In this document: positions 28,868 to 38,721 of the stretch, in pieces | Layout: each line of letters opens with the position of its first letter | Position numbering within the stretch: position 1 is the first letter of the stretch | DNA from: Saccharomycopsis malanga | Lineage: Eukaryota; Ascomycota; Saccharomycetes; Ascoideales; Saccharomycopsidaceae | NCBI GenBank assembly: GCA_004014935.1 | Contig: CP025324.1 | Coordinates: forward strand, 2,604,501-2,668,500 | Reading direction: 5' to 3' | Length of the DNA: 64,000 nucleotides | Made by a program: the position numbers and the translations under genes | Notes under the pieces: model-generated | What the model saw: the letters and a program-made list of their open reading frames with translations, nothing else | Told to the model about the DNA's origin: nothing | Database searches by the model: none

Positions 28868-29591
28868 TGAAGATGAAGATTCTGAAAACACTGATGCTAT
28901 GTCTCCTGGTTCCAAACGGTCTAAAAGCTCTGATAAGATAACTAAGAAAATAAAGACAGAGGTGGAGATGCTTGATCATGATTTCCCTAAGCCTACAAAT
29001 CAGCAACTTATTGAGAACAAGAAAAATTCTGTTTTTAAAAATGTGATTCGTTTGAAAGGATTTATATGGCTTGCTTCAGAGTTGATTAGCAAATGTGAAG
29101 TTGGTGGTTCGGGTCAAATTATTAAATTTCAGCCATCTACCCAATGGTTTAACCAATTCACTGTACCATATTTGTTGGACATTCTGGAATTATCTGAAAA
29201 AGAGGATTTCAGCAAAGAGATATTCTCAAGTTTCATCAAGGAATTGGGTTTTTTAGAGTCAATGATCGATTATGTTAATAACACTGATTTTGGTGATGCT
29301 TCTAATGACGTAGTATTCATTGGATACAACTTGGATAAAGACCATATTACCAAAGAGTTGGATAATGCTTTGCTCACTGATGAAGAATGGAAATTTTTCC
29401 AATACTTATTGTTTGACTGCTTACCATTGTTCAAAAAGGAGAGTGAATCAAAATTAAAGATTATTGGAAAACCTGAATCATATGATGAGACTTTAAAAGA
29501 GTATAAAAGAGAAGAAGAGGAGCCGGTATTGTACAATGTCAAAAGTATCTTAGAGGATAAATTTGATGATGGGTACGCTCCTTTCATTTAA
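27660..29591 (+). CDS. COG0523/CobW-family metal-chaperone GTPase with His- and Asp-rich inserts
   Basis: From the ATG at 27660 this is 643 residues. The frame is open to an upstream ATG (27552), but that adds a hydrophobic stretch before the conserved start, so I use 27660. Walker A is GFLGSGKT (22-29), followed by VIINDLASVNID and the CxCC metal site NGCACCTLR (Cys82, 84, 85). The NDxxxVNID form resembles bacterial YciC/ZigA zinc-homeostasis members more than the ZNG1 type. A His-rich stretch (about 313-350, alternating His and Asp, plus Cys) is a likely metal-binding site. An unbroken run of 21 Asp (383-403), encoded by GAT/GAC hexamers, follows, then a charged linker and the CobW C-terminal domain (RLKGFIWLASE). 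It probably delivers or buffers Zn; the client is unknown. Confidence 0.85.
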
Positions 29592-29978
29592 AGTCTCCAT
29601 ATATATTATATAAATTTTGTACTAAGAATATTATTGCTTTTGTATTTGATTGCTGTGTATTGTGAGTAACCTCTTCTATCTTGAAGCAAACTTTGTGAGT
29701 GGCAGTAACATGACAAAAAAAAGGCTTTGAAAATACTTGGCTAAAGAAAAAGTAGAAAACTGCTAAATCTTTTCTTACAAGTGAGAAAACTACTAGTGAG
29801 GAATTAGCATCGTCGGAAACTTGAATTAAGCTATTTAAATATTATTATTGGCAAGTTTGTAGTAAAGAGAGTGTTTGAATAATATTTTGTACTACATTAC
29901 AAATTCCAACCTAGCGTTGTTTTGAGCCATACAGCTTGAGTGTAACATGTACCATTTTCTTGTGTTGAAAACATACAA
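29592..29978. other. Convergent intergenic region COG0523 gene / SurE gene
   Basis: Both neighbours end here. AT-rich, with no gene, repeat copy or strong motif seen. Confidence 0.45.
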
Positions 29979-30908
29979 CTAAAGATCGATGTTGATTTCG
30001 CCCGTACTGGCTGTGTCAGCAAAACTGGCCCTTAGAGGGGTAACACTTATGTTTCCATCATCTATAACTTTACCGTCATTGAGCCCCGTAGATTCCTTGA
30101 TAGTTCTATGTACGTAGTCGAAATCAGGGGCCCATTTGAACTGCAACTTGTTACTGGTAGTAGCATCTACAATATCTGTATTATCAACATCAATGGAGGA
30201 TTTAGCAGTTTCATCAGATTTGAAAATGGACACCCAACGATTCTGTAAGATTGGTGTGTAAAATACCCTTGTCTTTTGATACTCCAAAAGCGATTCCACT
30301 AGAGGAATATTCACTGAATACAAGTCGATATGATCATTGGTATTCCAATTGTCGTACAAATACTTTACCAATTTTACAGTAATCTCAGCTGCTCTAGTTA
30401 AAACCTTTGGATCAGCATCCTTGGTCACGTAACCATACGAGATGCCAATGGCTCTTTTGCCGTGTATTGCACCTTCCAAAGCAGCACCAATTGTTCCCGA
30501 AGATAAGATATATGAAGCAGTAGTATTTTTACCTACGTTGGGGCCCGAAAGAACCAAATCCACTGGGCCCTTTTCCTGGTATAGATGATGAATACCAATG
30601 TCAGCACATGAAGCTGGTGTCCCGTCAATAAGTGCCCATTCTTTCAAACCTGCGTCGAGATATTTTTGGTTATTTGGAGTAGGAAATGGCCCATTGAAAG
30701 AGTTTGAATCTTTGTTTGGATATATGAACGAAGCAGTTAGCTTTTTGCCAGCAAAATGAGCTTTGCCAATCCATGATCTCTGAACATCTGGCACAACAAT
30801 GCTTAAATCCCAATCGGTATACTTTTCAATGGCATCAACCAAAAAACGGATATAAGCAGACGCTATATCATTAGGAGGTCCGTCGTCATTTGTTAACAAT
30901 ACATGCAT
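29979..30908 (-). CDS. SurE-family 5'-nucleotidase/acid phosphatase, stand-alone
   Basis: A 309-residue protein with the complete SurE fold: the start MHVLLTNDDGPPNDIASAY carries the metal-binding DD of the active site, followed by SIVVPDVQRSWIGK, DGTPASCADIGIHHL, VDLVLSGPNVGKN and SSGTIGAALEGA. SurE enzymes are metal-dependent nucleotidases/phosphatases that hydrolyse nucleoside monophosphates. In S. cerevisiae the domain is fused to a tubulin-tyrosine-ligase-like domain in Pby1; here only the SurE part is present, as in the stand-alone SurE-type phosphatase of Yarrowia. It diverges from VPS24; the 240-base gap carries Reb1- and Cbf1-like sites. Confidence 0.9.
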   Translation of the reverse strand: MHVLLTNDDGPPNDIASAYIRFLVDAIEKYTDWDLSIVVPDVQRSWIGKAHFAGKKLTASFIYPNKDSNSFNGPFPTPNNQKYLDAGLKEWALIDGTPASCADIGIHHLYQEKGPVDLVLSGPNVGKNTTASYILSSGTIGAALEGAIHGKRAIGISYGYVTKDADPKVLTRAAEITVKLVKYLYDNWNTNDHIDLYSVNIPLVESLLEYQKTRVFYTPILQNRWVSIFKSDETAKSSIDVDNTDIVDATTSNKLQFKWAPDFDYVHRTIKESTGLNDGKVIDDGNISVTPLRASFADTASTGEINIDL

Positions 30909-31018
30909 CTTGATAATCCCTTAGCAAACCTAATGAATTACTATGTTGAAAGAACATGATAGTGTGAACCTTGCCCTCATACTTAAGAGAAAAGCTCTTG
31001 TTTCCGTCCTCCCCGTGA

Positions 31019-31038
31019 CGGGTAAAAGAGATCACGTG
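31019..31038. promoter_or_regulatory. Reb1-like and CACGTG sites in the SurE/VPS24 divergent promoter
   Basis: CGGGTAA (31019-31025, Reb1-type) and CACGTG (31033-31038, Cbf1-type) lie eight bases apart, about 115 bases from each gene start. Such general regulatory sites often serve divergent promoters. Motif match only. Confidence 0.5.
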
Positions 31039-31148
31039 CTCTCCGGATTTTTTTAGGACGGATGTAAGATAAGAAGAAGGCAAACCAATCAAGATGTATA
31101 ACTATATACAAACGGGTATTTGACTGAATTTGACAGCGCTAGAAGCCA

Positions 31149-31898
31149 ATGGATTTTATAAAAAAGAAGATATGGGGCCCAGACCCTAAAGAGCAGGTAA
31201 GTATTTGTGTGAAAATGGTTTATTGTACATGGAAACAGTAAAACTAACTGGATTAGATGAGAAAATGCAATTCATTATTGAGAAAGAATAGAAATCAGTT
31301 AGATAGAAGTATAAACAATTTAAATCCTTTGATTAAAAAAACAGAGGGATTGATCAAGCAATCGGTGAAGAAAAATGATACAAAATCTGCCAAGATATAT
31401 GCTCGAGAGCTCATAAATATCAAAAAACAAAAAAACAGACTAGTCAACTCCAAGGCACATTTAGAGTCCATAAGTATGCAGATTAATGAAAGTTTCACCA
31501 TGCTCAAACTACAGGGAAAAATAAGCTCCACTACAGGTATAATGAAAGAAGTTAACACTCTCATCAAGTTGCCAGAATTGACAGGAACAATGAATCAACT
31601 TCAACAAGAGCTCATGAAGAGTGGTATAATAAACGAGATGATTGAGGATACCGTAGATGGTTTTGCGGAAGTAGACGATATAGAAGAAGACGAGGCTGAA
31701 GAAGAAATTAATAAAATCATCACTGACGTTACTAACGTCAAACTTGGCGAGATTGGAAAAGTTCCTGAAGAAACTCTTGAGTCTCCGTTACAACAAGAAG
31801 CTCAACAGCACGAAGATTTGGTAGCTGAAGGAATTCATGAGGAAAATGATGATACTTTGGATGAAATGAGAGAAAGACTTAGGGCCTTACAAAATTAG
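31149..31898 (+). CDS. VPS24: ESCRT-III subunit Vps24, two exons
   Basis: Exon 1 (31149-31196) encodes MDFIKKKIWGPDPKEQ, nearly identical to the yeast Vps24 start; a 60-base intron (31197-31256) has a GTAAGT donor, ACTAAC branch site (31243-31248) and TTAG acceptor; exon 2 runs 31257-31898. Joined in phase 0, this gives 229 residues against 224 in S. cerevisiae. Vps24 (CHMP3) co-polymerises with Vps2 on Snf7 filaments in sorting into multivesicular bodies. The basic N-terminal helices (LLRKNRNQLDRSINNL; KSAKIYARELINI), PELTGTMNQLQQELMKSG, an acidic linker and the C-terminal MIM element DEMRERLRALQN are visible. Without splicing the N-terminal membrane-binding part would be lost. Confidence 0.96.
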
Positions 31899-33084
31899 TA
31901 TAAATGTCACCGGTTTATAGTACTATCTATATGTTATGACTTGTCCTTTATGTTTGTACAAAAATTATCGTAAGTGACATTCATTCATTGAAGAGTTGAG
32001 TTGGTTTTTCAACTTATTGTACTCTTGATGAATTATATTTGTAATTCTGTATCGTTGTTGGTAAACTTTTATATGCTTCTAGTCTTGATCGATTATTCTA
32101 TGTTATTTTTGTTTAATATTGCTCTCCTTGTTTCAATAGCCAATGTTTATTGGCTCAACCTATTAGTTGGTACTCATAGCCTCTGGTGTCGTTACGTTAC
32201 GAGTCTACATTATTATCTGGAGCCTTCCACAATCTTACACCTCTATAAGCACTATTTAAGAGCCTTCTTTAGCCGTTAGGTAATGTATCAGTGGCTAGTA
32301 CTCTCAGAGAAGAGAAGAAAGACCCAACAGGCTCAAAGTCGATTATGATTAAAAGGACATTATTTCCCGACTGGTTTTTACCAAATTCCTTTAAATATAG
32401 CGCTATATACGAAACTGATATGTACTGGGCTCGAAATGTACGATATTATTTTCTCTTTTATTGTAGATTTTTTCCAATATTTATATAGCCATTTGTCATT
32501 CAATATAAAATCATTTCTATATCATATTCCTAAAAAATTAGCACCAGCCCTTCATAAATATGAGATAATATATCATTTTACTAGTTCTTATTGGTTCTAC
32601 ATCAGTCGGTATTCAAGTGATTTTTCCAATATTTTTCATAGCCAATCACATTTTTACAAAAATATTTTAATATTACAAAAGACGCTTATTATCAATAAAC
32701 AGTTATAACTGAGACTTTTCCGATTCGCCAAGAAATAAAAAAAATAAAAATACTTACGAAAGTACAAGTGTGTAAGAATGACAATTAGCACACACAGAAA
32801 AGCATGAAAAATAAGCCCTTTTTTCAAGATAATTGGTACAATTGATACTTTTCCACCTTTAATGTTAAAAAATACACACTTCATTCAGTATCTTCACTAT
32901 TTAATAAAGCCTTCAGGGACGCTCCGTTTATACCTTTTAAATTGCCATCGTATACAACCGCGGCATGTATCATAACCGTTTTGGTATCAAATTTTCCAAT
33001 AATTTTTCATGTTAAACAGTGTTACGCATTGATAGTATTAACAAAAGTGGTTGATAGGCAGCAAACTACTAGCTTTATAGCGCC
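31899..33084. other. Intergenic region VPS24/MRPL10
   Basis: About 1.2 kb with a near full-length dispersed repeat (32288-32454), listed. The rest is AT-rich. Short open stretches have no coding character. The MRPL10 promoter presumably lies in the last 200 bases, but no strong motif is seen. Confidence 0.5.
32288..32454 (+). repeat. Dispersed SINE-like repeat, copy 6 (best full-length copy)
   Basis: This copy shows the parts in order: A-box-like TGGCTAGTACTC (32292), a purine run, B-box-like GGCTCAAAGTCG (32331), GATTATGATTAAAAGGACAT, TGGTTTTTACCAAATTCCTT, TAAATATAGCGCTATATACG, AAACTGATATGTACTGGGCT, CGAAATGTACGATATTATTT. The A-to-B distance of about 38 bases is in the tRNA range. Total length is about 167 bases. 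No target-site duplication was identified by eye. Confidence 0.75.
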
Positions 33085-33939
33085 ATGTTTTCTGTTTTTA
33101 AAAGATTACCGCTTGGTAATCATACTTGTGACGCAGTTAACATACTAAGTGCGAACAGATCGTTATCACTTTTATCTACTTTGAAACCATCATATAAGTC
33201 CACTAAACCGATCAAAAGACTTGGAAGAGGTCCATCCAGTGGACATGGTAAGACTTCCGGTAGAGGTCAGAAAGGTCAGAAAGCAAGAGGTTCTGTAAAA
33301 TCTTGGTTTGAAGGTGGTCAAACCCCTATATACAAATTATTCCCTAAGATTGGATTCAAGGCTGTTACTTCTTTGGATCTCAGTGAATTAAACTTGAAGA
33401 AAATACAGCGTTTTTACGACGAAGGTAAAATAAACTTGAAAAAGGGAGAGGTTTTAACAATGAGAAAAATGAAAGAGTTGGGCCTTGTCACCGGTAATAT
33501 GGGCGACGGTGTGAAAATCCTTGGTGAAGGCAAAGAATATTTCAGTGCCCCTTTGAAAATTGAGGCAACCAGAGCATCTGCTGATGCTATAAAAGCCGTA
33601 GAAAATGCAGGTGGTGAGTTCACTGCTAAATACTACAACAGATTAGGCCTCAGAGCTCACTTGAGTCCTAATTGGTTTCTTAGAAAATATGGTAGAGTGC
33701 CTTTGGAAGCAAGACCTACCCGTCGTAAGGATATCGAATACTACAGCTCTTCTCATGGCTACCTTACAAAAACCAATCACGACATATTGAAACTTAGACA
33801 AAATGCAACACACTATACATCCAACTCGGTGTCTAAAGTGTCTGGCTTGCAAGACCAATTGTCTTCTGTCACAAATGAAAGCACCAATACCTCTAGTTTC
33901 AACAAAAGTGGCGTGATTTCCATAAATGATTTGAGCTAG
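33085..33939 (+). CDS. MRPL10: Mitochondrial large-subunit ribosomal protein uL15m (Mrpl10)
   Basis: A 284-residue uL15-family protein. After a basic, Ser/Leu-rich presequence of about 40 residues comes the L15 signature: [26 protein letters not shown], given here only in parts as [17 protein letters not shown], then [17 protein letters not shown]. uL15 packs in the core of the mitochondrial 54S subunit. A fungal C-terminal extension follows ([18 protein letters not shown]). S. cerevisiae Mrpl10 is 322 residues, so this is slightly short at the C-terminus. No intron or anomaly. Confidence 0.95.
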   Translation: MFSVFKRLPLGNHTCDAVNILSANRSLSLLSTLKPSYKSTKPIKRLGRGPSSGHGKTSGRGQKGQKARGSVKSWFEGGQTPIYKLFPKIGFKAVTSLDLSELNLKKIQRFYDEGKINLKKGEVLTMRKMKELGLVTGNMGDGVKILGEGKEYFSAPLKIEATRASADAIKAVENAGGEFTAKYYNRLGLRAHLSPNWFLRKYGRVPLEARPTRRKDIEYYSSSHGYLTKTNHDILKLRQNATHYTSNSVSKVSGLQDQLSSVTNESTNTSSFNKSGVISINDLS

Positions 33940-34168
33940 ATGAATAACCTTACATAGTGCTGTCCTCAATAAAATGCATGTATATACATTATAAAGCAAT
34001 AATTTATCAATGTTACGTAAACTGTTGGTTATTTTTCTTATTTTAAATGTGTTTAGTACGTAACACTTTCATCAAAAATAAACTATAACTTTGTTCTATA
34101 AAGGCATAAAAAAGAATACACTAACCACTTTTAAAATATACTGAATTCAAAAAAAAAAAAAAAAAATA

Positions 34169-34240
34169 CTCCGCGACGGGGAATCGAACCCCGGTCTACC
34201 GCGCGACAAGCGGTAATTCTAGCCACTAAACTATCACGGA
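34169..34240 (-). tRNA. tRNA-Asp(GTC), copy 1
   Basis: A 72-base tRNA with acceptor TCCGTGA/TCGCGGA, D-arm A box (TAGTTTAGTGG), anticodon loop CTTGTCGCG with GTC, and B box GGTTCGATTCC; discriminator G. No intron. A T-run of about 17, the pol III terminator, follows within four bases. It is identical over all 72 bases to the tRNA at 35401. Confidence 0.98.
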
Positions 34241-34992
34241 TAATCTTAATGATAAAATTTTTGATAAATAGTGACTCTATTGACTCTTTACTGTGACATT
34301 GGTTGAAGGCCTGATTTAAAGTTGGCTTTTGTTTCCCCAATCAATATTAAAACTATCTATTGATATACCCAGTACTTGGAATATTTATCTCTTAAATATG
34401 ACTTTGAAGTACTCTTTTTCAGGCAACTCTGTTCATTTTTTTAACGTAATATTTCAGTAACGCTTAATTTCTTGGAAAATAAATCCAAATTAGTATTCGT
34501 ACCAATGCTAGTAATTTTCCAATGGATTCTTTTCTATAGCCAAGTAATTTAGGTCTAACATAACATAATCATTTTTAATTATCAATATAACATAGTTTTA
34601 AAACATTCTATTTGCTAAAAACCACGTTTTACTACCGGGAAAAAAAACGAGTCTTTTGTTGGTGTTGAAATATTTAGTTACTCAAGTTATTGAAAAGAGA
34701 AAGCACATTGTACATATAAGTATGGTTCAGAACTAAAACTTGTCCTGGCCAAGATAAGACAAGCTGACAGTTAGATTTTCTTCTAAAACTGCCTTCCTGT
34801 TGATTAAAGCCAAAAAGCATACGGATTAGCAAACGTGTTTGATATTGATGGTGAACTTTGGGCATATTATGGTTTGCAAAGCCTTTCTGGTTTTAAAAAA
34901 ACCAACAATAATTAAATTTTAAATATTACAGCAACATTATATAAACCAAAATCTAGTATCTACTTTTCAAGCCATTGGGGTGTTCAGACAAA

Positions 34993-35113
34993 TTATAATG
35001 ATCAGGACATGCTTGGGCTATCCCCACTTGGTCTTGCCAAGTCACTTTAGATATAGCATGTATATGCGAAACTGGTATATGCTGGGCTCGAAATATATGA
35101 TATTATTAATAAC
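34993..35113 (+). repeat. Dispersed SINE-like repeat, copy 7
   Basis: The copy reads ATAATGATCAGGACATGCTT, CCCCACTTGGTCTTGCCAAG, TCACTTTAGATATAGCATGT, ATATGCGAAACTGGTATATG, CTGGGCTCGAAATATATGAT and ATTATTAATAAC. The tRNA-like head is not recognisable. It lies between the inverted tRNA-Asp genes, about 290 bases from the second. Confidence 0.75.
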
Positions 35114-35400
35114 TTTTTGAAATTTGAATCAGATGGTGCCACTCTATATTTTCAAAAGTGTAAAGAACAGTACAGATATCTACAGTCTATGTTTGTTTGG
35201 TATTCGATAAAAATAACATCTCTGCTTCTATAGTCGTCAAAACAACACTCAGTGCCAAATATCAAGCTCTAATAGTACTATGCTCACTGTAATACACTTT
35301 TGAACCATTCGATTCTTTTTGATGATTTGCAGAAATAATTACTGCAAGTGTATATATTACAATTAGTTGGTAGTACTGTTTTTCAAATTTGCCAATGACA

Positions 35401-35472
35401 TCCGTGATAGTTTAGTGGCTAGAATTACCGCTTGTCGCGCGGTAGACCGGGGTTCGATTCCCCGTCGCGGAG
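35401..35472 (+). tRNA. tRNA-Asp(GTC), copy 2
   Basis: Exact 72-base duplicate of the gene at 34169, opposite strand, anticodon GTC, no intron, T-run terminator after GTATCC. Similarity continues past the gene into the 3' flank (T-run then GAATTCAGTATATTT) but not into the 5' flank. Confidence 0.98.
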
Positions 35473-35619
35473 TATCCTTTTTTTTTTGAATTCAGTATAT
35501 TTCAGAAGGGGTTGATTAACCCCATTGATTATTGATAAAGCAGCAGTCTACAAATAACCGCTGGTAGCAATATAATTTTACTAAAGTAGAACTTATTAAT
35601 TGCGAAAGGTCGAGCAAGT

Positions 35620-38322
35620 ATGTCCTTATTGGTATTACTTTATGTTTATATATTTGGCGGCGTGACATTTCTACCACTCTGTTTGGTGGCCAGTTACTAC
35701 TTTTTGCAATGGTATTTGCCTAAAACTGATGAAGTAAAAGGGTTGATCAAGAAAGAAGAAAGCGGCACAGGTTCTGTTGAGGAAGATGACGACATAGGTT
35801 TCTTCTCTGATGAAAAAGCAAAGAAAGAGTATGAAAACATACGAGTGACTGAATTTGAGGAAAAGGCGTCAAGTGGAGTAAATGTGTTTAAGAGTGGTTG
35901 GCTTACTGTGACAACTGAATACTATGTGTTTCCCCAAAATTCAGCGACAGAAAAAAACAATGAACCAGAGTCTAATAAATCAGCATACACAACTTTGTAT
36001 AAACTTGTGAGAAAAAAGTCTACAAGGGGTACTAATGGAGAGCCAATTGATAATGACAATGAGGCAGAAGATGCTCAAAATGAAGAATCAAATGAAAAGT
36101 CTTCATCCAGTGGCAATCAAAAGCGTCGTAAGAACAAATATTATGCAGTGCTACGGCATGGAAACTTATTTTTGTATAAAGACGAGGATCAAGCTGATGT
36201 TTTGCATGTAATTGTACTATCTAACCATGTTGTATCTCTTTGGCCTAGAAACTTGCCAGATGGGCAGTTATTTAGTAAGATGAGCGCAATATGTGTTTTG
36301 AGAAAAGATATATCAAAATTGCAACATTCCGGAGATTCTAGACTTCCACCGGCACCTCCTCCTAAAGATAGTGCGGTCTCTATAGAATATAATGCACAGA
36401 ACAAAAGTGTGACTACTTTAGATATTCTTGAGAATGGAGAATTGCCTCAGAAACATGCTGCCTTTTATATTTATGCGGATAGCAACTATGAGAAAGAAGA
36501 TTGGTATTTTGACTTAATTAAGGCTACTAAAAGAACAAATGTTATTAGAACCGGTACAGAAAAAGATTTGCTTGAGCCTTCGATTTTTGCCAAAACGTTT
36601 CACCCTAAAACCGCTGATGTCATCAGTTTAATCCAGAATTTGCATTCCTCAGAAGGGCAGCTTCATACGAGATGGTTTAATGCTATTATAGGAAGAGTCT
36701 TCTTAGCTCTTTATGGAACTGAAGGATTCGAGAATTATATCAAAAACAAGCTTCTTAACAAGTTGCAAAAGATTAATAAGCCCGGCTTCCTAGAAGAATT
36801 CAAAATCGAAAAAGTTTTGATAGGAAAAAGTGCTCCCCTTCTTACTTCTCCTAAACTTACTCAATTAACCCCAGAGGGCGATTTACAAGTAGATGCGTCA
36901 ATCTTCTACAATGGCGGTATTTCTTTCCAAGTCTCTACCAAAGTGAATATCAACCTTGGTACTAGGTTTAAGCCTAGAGATATTAGTATTTTGCTTGCTG
37001 TAACAGTAAAAAAACTACAAGGGGATGTAGTATTCAAAGTAAAAAGACCACCTACTGAAAGAATATGGTGGGGTTTTAAAACAATGCCATACATAGATTT
37101 GGCTGTAGAACCTGTAGTAAGTGCCAGACAAATCACCACAGGTATGATAACCAGAACTATTGAAAACAAATTGAAAGAATCAGTGAAAGAATCACTTGTT
37201 CTTCCTGCCATGGATGACATAACATTCTTTTCTACAAAGGGTGACGTTTTTCGGGGTGGTATCTGGGACAAGTCGGGAGTGCCAGAAATGGCAAGAGCTA
37301 CTAAAGGTGATAATCTGCCAATAGTGGAGCCCGAATCTTTACTGGATTCAAGCCCTAAAAAGATGAGTGAAGAACGTCTTTCAAGTCCCATGAAGTCTGG
37401 TGAAGATATTTCCAGCCGTTTACGCTCTGAATCCTTTGCAGGATCAGTCAAATCAAATGTACTCACGGATGATGAGAATGATGAAGATAAACTGATCAGT
37501 AATGACACCAGTAGTCAATTTTTTAGTGACTTGAAATCATCAAGTGCCTCAATTTTCAGTTTCAAAAAAGATAAAGACAAAACTGCCACTCATCCTTTGT
37601 CAACATCTATAAAGAAATCTCTTTCAAAAACCGTGACACCTACGCCTAAATTAAATAAATCAAATTCCACGGTAAAAATATCCAATGACCAGTTTCTTGC
37701 TGATGGCTCTTTTATTGCTAATGAAACGGATGCCGAAAAGATATTCTTAAAAAATAACGAAAATATGCTGAAAGATGTCGAAAACCAAGATGATTTGGAG
37801 AACGCTACAGATTCGGACAAAAAGTTTATGACTAAACCATTTAAGAAAATTGGACAATGGTATTTCAAAGAAAAAGATGATGAGAGTCCTTTGATAGACG
37901 TCTCAGGTGAACCGACGCTGCTGGCATCCAATTTACAAGGATCTCCAAAGTCAGGTTACAAGCCACCTGAAATGATTCTGTCCAGAAGACAACCACGGTC
38001 TAAAAACCGAGATCGTAGTTCGAGTGAGGTGCTGCAAGAGTATCATCATGAGGCTATCAGTAATGATTCATTGAAGCTGTTGATTGAGTCAGGACAAGGC
38101 ACAGAAGAAGGTCAACAATTACAACAGCCGAAAGCTATCCAACAACCTTACGGAAAAATACCAGAAATGACGTTTCCTTCTACACGTTCACCTTCACAGT
38201 TCATCTCCTCTAACGGTTTGACACCAGCTCCAGCATTGCCCCCTCGGACAAATTCAACTGCCAAGCGCCGCCCGCCTCCAAAGAGCGCCGATAACAGTGA
38301 GGAGCCAGCAACCCTATTGTGA
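35620..38322 (+). CDS. NVJ2: SMP/PH-domain lipid-transfer protein Nvj2
   Basis: This 900-residue protein has the order of Nvj2: N-terminal ER anchor (hydrophobic residues 3-30), PH-like region (about 85-310, broken by a Ser/Glu/Asn-rich loop near 140-170), an SMP lipid-binding domain (about 326-527; FHPKTADVISLIQNL to VLPAMDDITFF) and a long disordered tail rich in Ser, Pro and Lys. Nvj2 works at ER contacts with vacuole and Golgi, moving ceramide or other lipids. The tail here is about 370 residues and ends with a proline-rich patch (TPAPALPPRTN; RPPPKSADN), longer than in S. cerevisiae (770 in total). Several CTG codons fall in the hydrophilic tail, where Ser would fit. The start is the first ATG before the hydrophobic segment. 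Confidence 0.93.
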   Translation: MSLLVLLYVYIFGGVTFLPLCLVASYYFLQWYLPKTDEVKGLIKKEESGTGSVEEDDDIGFFSDEKAKKEYENIRVTEFEEKASSGVNVFKSGWLTVTTEYYVFPQNSATEKNNEPESNKSAYTTLYKLVRKKSTRGTNGEPIDNDNEAEDAQNEESNEKSSSSGNQKRRKNKYYAVLRHGNLFLYKDEDQADVLHVIVLSNHVVSLWPRNLPDGQLFSKMSAICVLRKDISKLQHSGDSRLPPAPPPKDSAVSIEYNAQNKSVTTLDILENGELPQKHAAFYIYADSNYEKEDWYFDLIKATKRTNVIRTGTEKDLLEPSIFAKTFHPKTADVISLIQNLHSSEGQLHTRWFNAIIGRVFLALYGTEGFENYIKNKLLNKLQKINKPGFLEEFKIEKVLIGKSAPLLTSPKLTQLTPEGDLQVDASIFYNGGISFQVSTKVNINLGTRFKPRDISILLAVTVKKLQGDVVFKVKRPPTERIWWGFKTMPYIDLAVEPVVSARQITTGMITRTIENKLKESVKESLVLPAMDDITFFSTKGDVFRGGIWDKSGVPEMARATKGDNLPIVEPESLLDSSPKKMSEERLSSPMKSGEDISSRLRSESFAGSVKSNVLTDDENDEDKLISNDTSSQFFSDLKSSSASIFSFKKDKDKTATHPLSTSIKKSLSKTVTPTPKLNKSNSTVKISNDQFLADGSFIANETDAEKIFLKNNENMLKDVENQDDLENATDSDKKFMTKPFKKIGQWYFKEKDDESPLIDVSGEPTLLASNLQGSPKSGYKPPEMILSRRQPRSKNRDRSSSEVLQEYHHEAISNDSLKLLIESGQGTEEGQQLQQPKAIQQPYGKIPEMTFPSTRSPSQFISSNGLTPAPALPPRTNSTAKRRPPPKSADNSEEPATLL

Positions 38323-38721
38323 ATATATATACTTGAATATCCAGTACTATAATTATTGGCATAAAGATTTTACTCAATTGTAAGCATACGTATTAAGCAC
38401 TACTTGAAATGGTTAACACTACATTTTTAAAAACATATAGACTCTATTATTACCTGTATCATGGTATTTTTTCAACTGTTTTTTATTATTGTATTATAGG
38501 TATCAAGTTTCTTAATATTTTGATATTAGTTTGATCCAATAATATCTTTTATTCATTATTCAACACTCACCTGTCTCTTCAAACCTTTATAATACAGCTA
38601 ATGAATTGTTCACGTGACTTGAATGAAATTGCCACGAATTCGAAAATTTTTGATATAAACGGATCAAAACAGCGTGTAGTAATGAGCCATAACTGAATAA
38701 AAGAGGACCAACATTAGCAAA
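38323..38721. other. Intergenic region NVJ2/p24 gene
   Basis: NVJ2 3' region and p24 promoter. A CACGTG box at 38611-38616 lies about 105 bases upstream of the p24 start; a TTCGAAAATTTTTGATA stretch follows. No gene seen. Confidence 0.5.

Larger units (their letters stand above)
33940..35619. other. Intergenic region MRPL10/NVJ2 with two tRNA-Asp genes
   Basis: About 1.7 kb without protein genes. It carries two identical tRNA-Asp genes in inverted orientation (34169-34240 minus, 35401-35472 plus) and a dispersed-repeat copy between them (34993-35113). No other gene is seen. Confidence 0.6.

Noticed and set aside
28566-29006. Minus-strand frames rich in Ser, Val and Ile opposite the COG0523 gene
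   Set aside because: They are shadows of the His and Asp codon runs on the plus strand.
34657-35247. TGTTGG and CAACA bounds resembling a solo LTR beside tRNA-Asp
   Set aside because: The flanking 5-base sequences do not match, the interior contains a different repeat copy, and no second copy is seen in the window.
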